Origin: a virus
Virus record (IMG/VR): IMGVR_UViG_3300028581_000183
Coordinates: 1 to 28,840 of that record
Direction: 5' to 3' (one strand)
Length of the DNA stretch: 28,840 bases
Part shown: in pieces, positions 25,393 to 28,840 of the stretch
Numbering within the stretch: position 1 is the stretch's first letter
Layout of the letters: every line of letters starts with the position of its first letter
Made by a program: the position numbers and the translations under genes
The notes under the pieces: generated by a model
The model's database searches: none
What the model was told of the DNA's origin: nothing
Seen by the model: the letters and a program-made list of their open reading frames with translations, nothing else

Positions 25393-26730
25393 ATGGCGTA
25401 TGTGGTTAAGCGTAATAACAGATTTACTGGTTATTACAGGCTTGGAAATAGGCGTTTATCGGCTGGCACATGGGCTAATAAGAGTGAAGCCATATATCAC
25501 GCCATAGAAGCGGAGAAACAGGGTTCTATTGCCCCTTCAAAGGCTAATTTAAGGGTAGGCGATTTTATAGATCAATGGTTAGCGGTATCTGACCTAATGC
25601 CGATCACAAAGAAGGGCTATAAATCAGTTTTAAGCAGGTTTGTAGTTCCAGTAATCGGTGAGCGTGAACTAACTTCCCTGAAGCCCGTAGAACTTACTAA
25701 GTTAATTGATGATCTAAAACTATCGGGAGTTAAATCAGCGACCTTAAATCAAATCAAGGCTTCTCTCGGTTCTATGTTTTCAAAGTTAGTTAGTGCTGGT
25801 CAGTTGGAAAGAAATCCCACGCATGGAATTAAGATCAAGGTTAATCATGCGGATATTGCCAAGTTAATTGAACCTGACGAGTTCAAAGAGATAGTGAAGT
25901 TTTTACCGACACAAGGGGCAAAATTGTTTGCTCAGTTTTTAGTAGTAAGTGGGTGTCGCTATGGTGAAGCAACGGAAGTAAGGGCAAAAGACATTAACTT
26001 CAAAACTGGAGAAGTTTTTATTCAAAGGCGAGTTAGTGATCTAGGGAAGCAATACAACAAGGGTAATCGGTTTTTAGTAGTAGAAGCCACGAAATCGGGG
26101 CATAAGAGAAGCGTAGTAATAGGAAAAGCCCTATTACAGCAATTAAAAGCGTATGTCCTAGCAAAAGGCATAGCAAAAGATGACTTGATGTTCCCAAGAA
26201 CAATTTTATTAACGGAAGGTAAACTTAAAGGTTCACGAAGCACAAAGCCTTCTCAACCATTTGAGAAAGGCGGAAAACAGTTCCAGCATGGAACTCTTTA
26301 CTCCTATACACATGGGGGTTGTAGATGTGAAAGGTGTAGGCAAGCAGTAGCAAACTACCGCAAAGCCAAAGCCCAAGCAGAAGCACTAGCAGAAGCAGAG
26401 CAGGTAAAAAGCGAAAGCCGTAAGGCAAAGCAGAAGCACCAGCAGAAGCATAAGCAAGGGAGTTTCATCAACAATATGAGCCACATGCCTCGTGATGTAT
26501 GGAGAACAACATGGAACAAAGCAATAGCCAAGTCCGCAATCGGCTGGTATCCGAGAACTCACGATTTACGACATGCCAATGCTACGCAGTTGTTAAAGAA
26601 CGGCATAGACATACATGAAGTAAAAGAGCGATTAGGACACCAATCGATCAAGACGACAGAGCGGTATTTACACCGCCTTCGTTCACACCAGTCAAAGGCA
26701 TCTGAAAGTGCCAACGACTATTTGGAGTGA
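25393..26730 (+). CDS. int: tyrosine integrase with internal zinc-type insertion, 445 aa
   Basis: GGGGG precedes ATG 25393. Residues about 1-50 are an arm-binding domain, about 52-145 the SAM-like core-binding domain, and about 155-430 the catalytic domain. Catalytic residues are Arg189 (SGCRYGEA), a Lys near 235 (EATKSGHKR), His390 and Arg393 (HDLRHANATQLL), His416 (LGHQSIKTT) and Tyr425 (ERYLH). Between the Lys strand and the HxxR box lies an extra segment (about 295-355): HGTLYSYTHGGCRCERCRQA followed by a Lys/Ala/Gln-rich helix. The C-R-C-x-x-C part resembles a zinc module found in other actinophage proteins. The integrase stop overlaps the next start. It shows that the phage, or its ancestor, integrates. 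Confidence 0.93.
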   Translation: MAYVVKRNNRFTGYYRLGNRRLSAGTWANKSEAIYHAIEAEKQGSIAPSKANLRVGDFIDQWLAVSDLMPITKKGYKSVLSRFVVPVIGERELTSLKPVELTKLIDDLKLSGVKSATLNQIKASLGSMFSKLVSAGQLERNPTHGIKIKVNHADIAKLIEPDEFKEIVKFLPTQGAKLFAQFLVVSGCRYGEATEVRAKDINFKTGEVFIQRRVSDLGKQYNKGNRFLVVEATKSGHKRSVVIGKALLQQLKAYVLAKGIAKDDLMFPRTILLTEGKLKGSRSTKPSQPFEKGGKQFQHGTLYSYTHGGCRCERCRQAVANYRKAKAQAEALAEAEQVKSESRKAKQKHQQKHKQGSFINNMSHMPRDVWRTTWNKAIAKSAIGWYPRTHDLRHANATQLLKNGIDIHEVKERLGHQSIKTTERYLHRLRSHQSKASESANDYLE

Positions 26731-27332
26731 TGATGAAATCAAACGCACGAATAAGAGCCGAGCAGATGCCAAAGACAATAGTCAAAGCATCAGCAAAAGC
26801 CAAAGCAAGAGTAAAAGCACTAATACTTAGTGGGTCGATCTCGACCTTAGCCGTAGCATTTGGAGTAGCAACTACGCCTGATGCCATAGCACCAACTAAA
26901 GCCGAAGCAGTAGTAGTTCAAGCAACTACAAATGAAGCGATCTTAAAAAAATATGAGAACGCTCATAAATTGACCGATACTGAATTGGTCGAATTGCTTC
27001 GTGCCGTAGGCTTCACAGGCACAGACCTAAAAGAAGCATGGGCAATAGCAAAAAAGGAAAGTAATGGGCGACCACTTGCTCACAATCCAAACACAGACAC
27101 AGGCGATAATTCTTGGGGTATGTTTCAAATAAACATGCTTGGAGAGTTAGGCGAAGATCGTAGAGAAAAATTTGGTTTAGAAAATAATGCCGAATTGCTC
27201 AATCCTGTGGTTAACGCAAGCATCACCTATTACATGAGTAAAGGTGGTAAAGACTGGAGTTCTTGGCATGGAATTACACCAAAGACTAAGCAGTTAATGG
27301 AACAGTTCCCAGTAAAGAACGCAAAGCAATAG
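26730..27332 (+). CDS. exported lysozyme/transglycosylase-like protein, 200 aa
   Basis: ATG 26730 overlaps the integrase stop (TGATG); ATG 26733 is equally possible. A Lys/Ala-rich basic N-terminus leads to a hydrophobic segment (residues about 30-49, ALILSGSISTLAVAFGVA) and a likely cleavage after KAEA60. The mature domain has the catalytic Glu110 (IAKKESNGRP), then DNSWGMFQINM and YYMSKGGKDWSSW, the order of phage and actinobacterial lysozyme-like SLT domains. Unlike the endolysin it carries its own export signal. It may remodel the wall of the lysogen or assist DNA entry; virion association is also possible. Confidence 0.78.
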   Translation: MMKSNARIRAEQMPKTIVKASAKAKARVKALILSGSISTLAVAFGVATTPDAIAPTKAEAVVVQATTNEAILKKYENAHKLTDTELVELLRAVGFTGTDLKEAWAIAKKESNGRPLAHNPNTDTGDNSWGMFQINMLGELGEDRREKFGLENNAELLNPVVNASITYYMSKGGKDWSSWHGITPKTKQLMEQFPVKNAKQ

Positions 27333-27468
27333 CAAAAGCCATAGCAAAAGCATAGGCAAGCAAAGCAATAGGAGAAGCAGTAGGAGAAGCCCCATCAGAA
27401 ATGGTGGGGTTATCTTAGAACTAACTTACCTGGCAACCAGGAAAAGTTAGTTAGTTAGGAGCAAGGGC
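27333..27468 (+). other. intergenic segment with AGCAAAAGC-type repeats and hairpins
   Basis: 27315-27390 is a purine-rich low-complexity stretch built from AAAGCA/ATAGCA/GGAGAAGCA words. Hairpin CCCCATC/GGTGGGG (27390-27396 with 27403-27409) is followed by TTATCTT, a weak terminator. The third AACTAACTT/AAGTTAGTT hairpin (27419-27427 with 27444-27452) carries an inner CCTGG-CAA-CCAGG stem (27429-27441). GGAGCAAGGGC before 27469 is the next ribosome-binding site. Confidence 0.55.
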
Positions 27469-27795
27469 ATGAATGAACAGCAATTTGTAGATCGATATAG
27501 TGAATTAGACAAGCAATACATAAAGCATAAGCAAGAACAATATAAAGATTATAAAGAACCTAACTTGTCTTATAGCGAAGAATTGTTTTGGAATAAGTTA
27601 GTTCATTTAGGTTGGAGAAAAGATAGCACAACAACAGAGTGTTTAGTATTGGTCTGTTCTGTTTGTGAATTATCAATAACAAAAGTCATTCTTAAAGATA
27701 CCTCTGATGTTAGAGGTTTATTAAATGTAGACGAAAGAAAGCGTCATCACCAAAGATACTATTGCAAAGCAACAGGTAAAGTAGAGCAAGAGTAG
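27469..27795 (+). CDS. hypothetical protein with Cys cluster, 108 aa
   Basis: MNEQQFVDRYSELDKQYIKH begins a charged helical region. The centre has ECLVLVCSVCELSITKVIL and a later YYCKATGK, so four Cys may hold a metal. GGAGCAAGGGC lies before ATG 27469. It is preceded by the third copy of the AACTAACTT hairpin and converges with the reductase gene across 26 nt. Unrecognised. The MNEQQF start is only superficially like the LSxxQF tag and lacks L-S. Confidence 0.65.
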   Translation: MNEQQFVDRYSELDKQYIKHKQEQYKDYKEPNLSYSEELFWNKLVHLGWRKDSTTTECLVLVCSVCELSITKVILKDTSDVRGLLNVDERKRHHQRYYCKATGKVEQE

Positions 27796-27821
27796 AGTGA
27801 AAGCAAAGCAGTACCAAAAGG

Positions 27822-28840
27822 CTATTGATTGTCTTTAATTAACCTAACTTCGCAAGCATCTGTTGTGCAGTAAGCCTCACCAATAGCGTCGGCAGCCATA
27901 CCAGCATAAACTCCAGATAAATCAATTGGAAAAAGTTTCATACTTCCTTCTGACTCATATTCTTCAGCAGTTATTTGTGTGTAAGGCATTTGAGGATAGG
28001 TAGCATTACCAGAAGGTAAAAAGGATACGGTTTTAAGTTGACCATCATACATATGCAAAGCCGTACCAATAGCAGAGGCTTCCGTTTCAGGATTAAAACT
28101 AATAGTCACACTTACAGAATTATCTGACCAATACCTTTGTGCAGTAGCAGCAAGAGCCATTTTTTCATAGATACTTACATCTTTCTCACTACGCATAGCC
28201 TTAGATTTAATTGGAAAGAAGACAACTGAAGTCGTAGCAGGAGACTCACTTGCTGGCTCTACTCGATAGTTAGCCATCTTAAACAATGGGAGCATTGGAT
28301 CAGAGTTAGCAAACCTAATAGCACGGTTGAAGTACTGTCCACCTACAGTCCAATGAACGCCAGGTGATTCACCTGCCAAGATACTAACTGTTCCACTTGG
28401 CTTCACAGTCGTCATCTTGATTGACTCACGGATACCAAGCCACTCTGAGTAGGTTGTGTCATATGTCTTAATTACCTTGTATCCCTCATCCATCCATTGA
28501 CGTAATGTTGGTAATCCTTTTCTATCTGCAAAATTAGCCACTCCTGAAACAGAAGTACCTATGCGCCGATTTCTTTGCATGATGGCGTTTGTCTCTTCCC
28601 AGTGTGTAGGTATAAGAGTTACGGTCTTTGCGTATAAATAAGCAAACTTTAAAGTTCTTTTAAAATCATCTATATCCTCATGGCGATTTAAATAGGTCTC
28701 AACTAAGGTACAGCACTCAAAGGACTCAAGAGATTGTTCTGCACAAGGGTTGTACCCTGCAATGCGCCAATCTTTATTGTTTATAGGGTCACTCAAACGG
28801 CCGTATTGTTTTGAAATATCCATCCAAACAACTCCAGGTT
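27822..28840 (-). CDS. nrdJ: class II (B12-dependent) ribonucleotide reductase, C-terminal part
   Basis: The frame is open to the right edge; the first visible residues are PGVVWMDISKQ. GYNPCAEQSLESFECC carries the N-P-C-x-E active-site motif, KPSGTVSILAGESPGVHW the P-S-G-T substrate loop, and the end AYCTTDACEVRL the C-x4-C redox pair near the C-terminus, as in adenosylcobalamin-dependent reductases of the Lactobacillus type. No intein interrupts the visible part. It makes deoxynucleotides for phage DNA synthesis. No nrd partner lies to its left, in agreement with a single-subunit class II enzyme. Confidence 0.9.
   Translation of the reverse strand, partial: PGVVWMDISKQYGRLSDPINNKDWRIAGYNPCAEQSLESFECCTLVETYLNRHEDIDDFKRTLKFAYLYAKTVTLIPTHWEETNAIMQRNRRIGTSVSGVANFADRKGLPTLRQWMDEGYKVIKTYDTTYSEWLGIRESIKMTTVKPSGTVSILAGESPGVHWTVGGQYFNRAIRFANSDPMLPLFKMANYRVEPASESPATTSVVFFPIKSKAMRSEKDVSIYEKMALAATAQRYWSDNSVSVTISFNPETEASAIGTALHMYDGQLKTVSFLPSGNATYPQMPYTQITAEEYESEGSMKLFPIDLSGVYAGMAADAIGEAYCTTDACEVRLIKDNQ

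Noticed and set aside
27330-27462. Possible readthrough of TAG codons extending the lysozyme-like protein
   Set aside because: Four TAG codons follow within the low-complexity repeat and no suppressor tRNA is seen; simple repeat composition explains it.

Overview
The window is a piece of an AT-rich genome of a tailed actinobacteriophage, probably temperate or descended from a temperate phage. Phage markers are an endolysin (CHAP plus peptidoglycan-binding domain), several holin-like small membrane proteins, a tyrosine integrase, two HNH endonucleases and dense packing with ATGA/TAATG overlaps. Actinobacterial markers are a WhiB-like regulator (23792-24127), a DUF7455-like zinc protein, a DUF2746-like membrane protein and exported proteins resembling cell-surface proteins. 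The low GC content with an actinobacterial gene set suggests a host among planktonic freshwater or marine Actinobacteria; that is an inference. A class II (B12-dependent) ribonucleotide reductase runs off the right edge.

Layout. Positions 1-8435 are mainly minus strand. They hold small hypothetical proteins, holin candidates, a 758-residue exported protein, a lipoprotein, an exported Ig-like/coiled-coil protein, a proteasome-like (HslV-like) Ntn hydrolase and the endolysin. Two plus-strand genes are inserted here: an FmdB-type zinc ribbon (4897-5076) and a PD-(D/E)XK-like protein (8485-9033). Positions 8981-13507 form one tightly overlapped minus-strand operon of enzyme-like proteins: a GNAT acetyltransferase, four ADP-ribosyltransferase-fold proteins in a row, a thermonuclease, a ParB-like protein and two proteins with a papain/transglutaminase-like Cys-His-Asp pattern. 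Positions 13700-15979 hold three more short minus-strand units (HNH, zinc-finger, membrane and coil proteins, a second GNAT). Positions 15980-17277 are about 1.3 kb without convincing genes and rich in inverted and direct repeats, probably the divergent control region and perhaps an origin. Positions 17278-25201 are plus-strand early-type genes: a MoxR-like AAA+ ATPase with a HExxH/VWA partner, HNH, zinc ribbons, two HTH proteins, WhiB and a candidate structured RNA at 22974-23110. Positions 25203-27795 hold a strong terminator, a promoter overlapped by a palindromic operator, the integrase, an exported lysozyme-like enzyme and a zinc protein.

The most distinctive signal is a short N-terminal motif, roughly N-L-S-x-x-Q-F, at the start of unrelated enzymes: three or four ADP-ribosyltransferase-like proteins, two GNATs, a ParB-like protein and a 26-codon leader that runs into a papain-like protein. 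A related sequence forms the very C-terminus of another protein (14751-15182). The Leu and Ser codons of the motif differ between copies, so it looks conserved at the protein level. It may be a tag that brings diverse effectors to one partner, for example loading them into the virion. A second signal is an octamer, CAGTAGCC, on the minus strand 13-22 nt before the first gene of each of four minus-strand units, a candidate phage-specific promoter or leader element.
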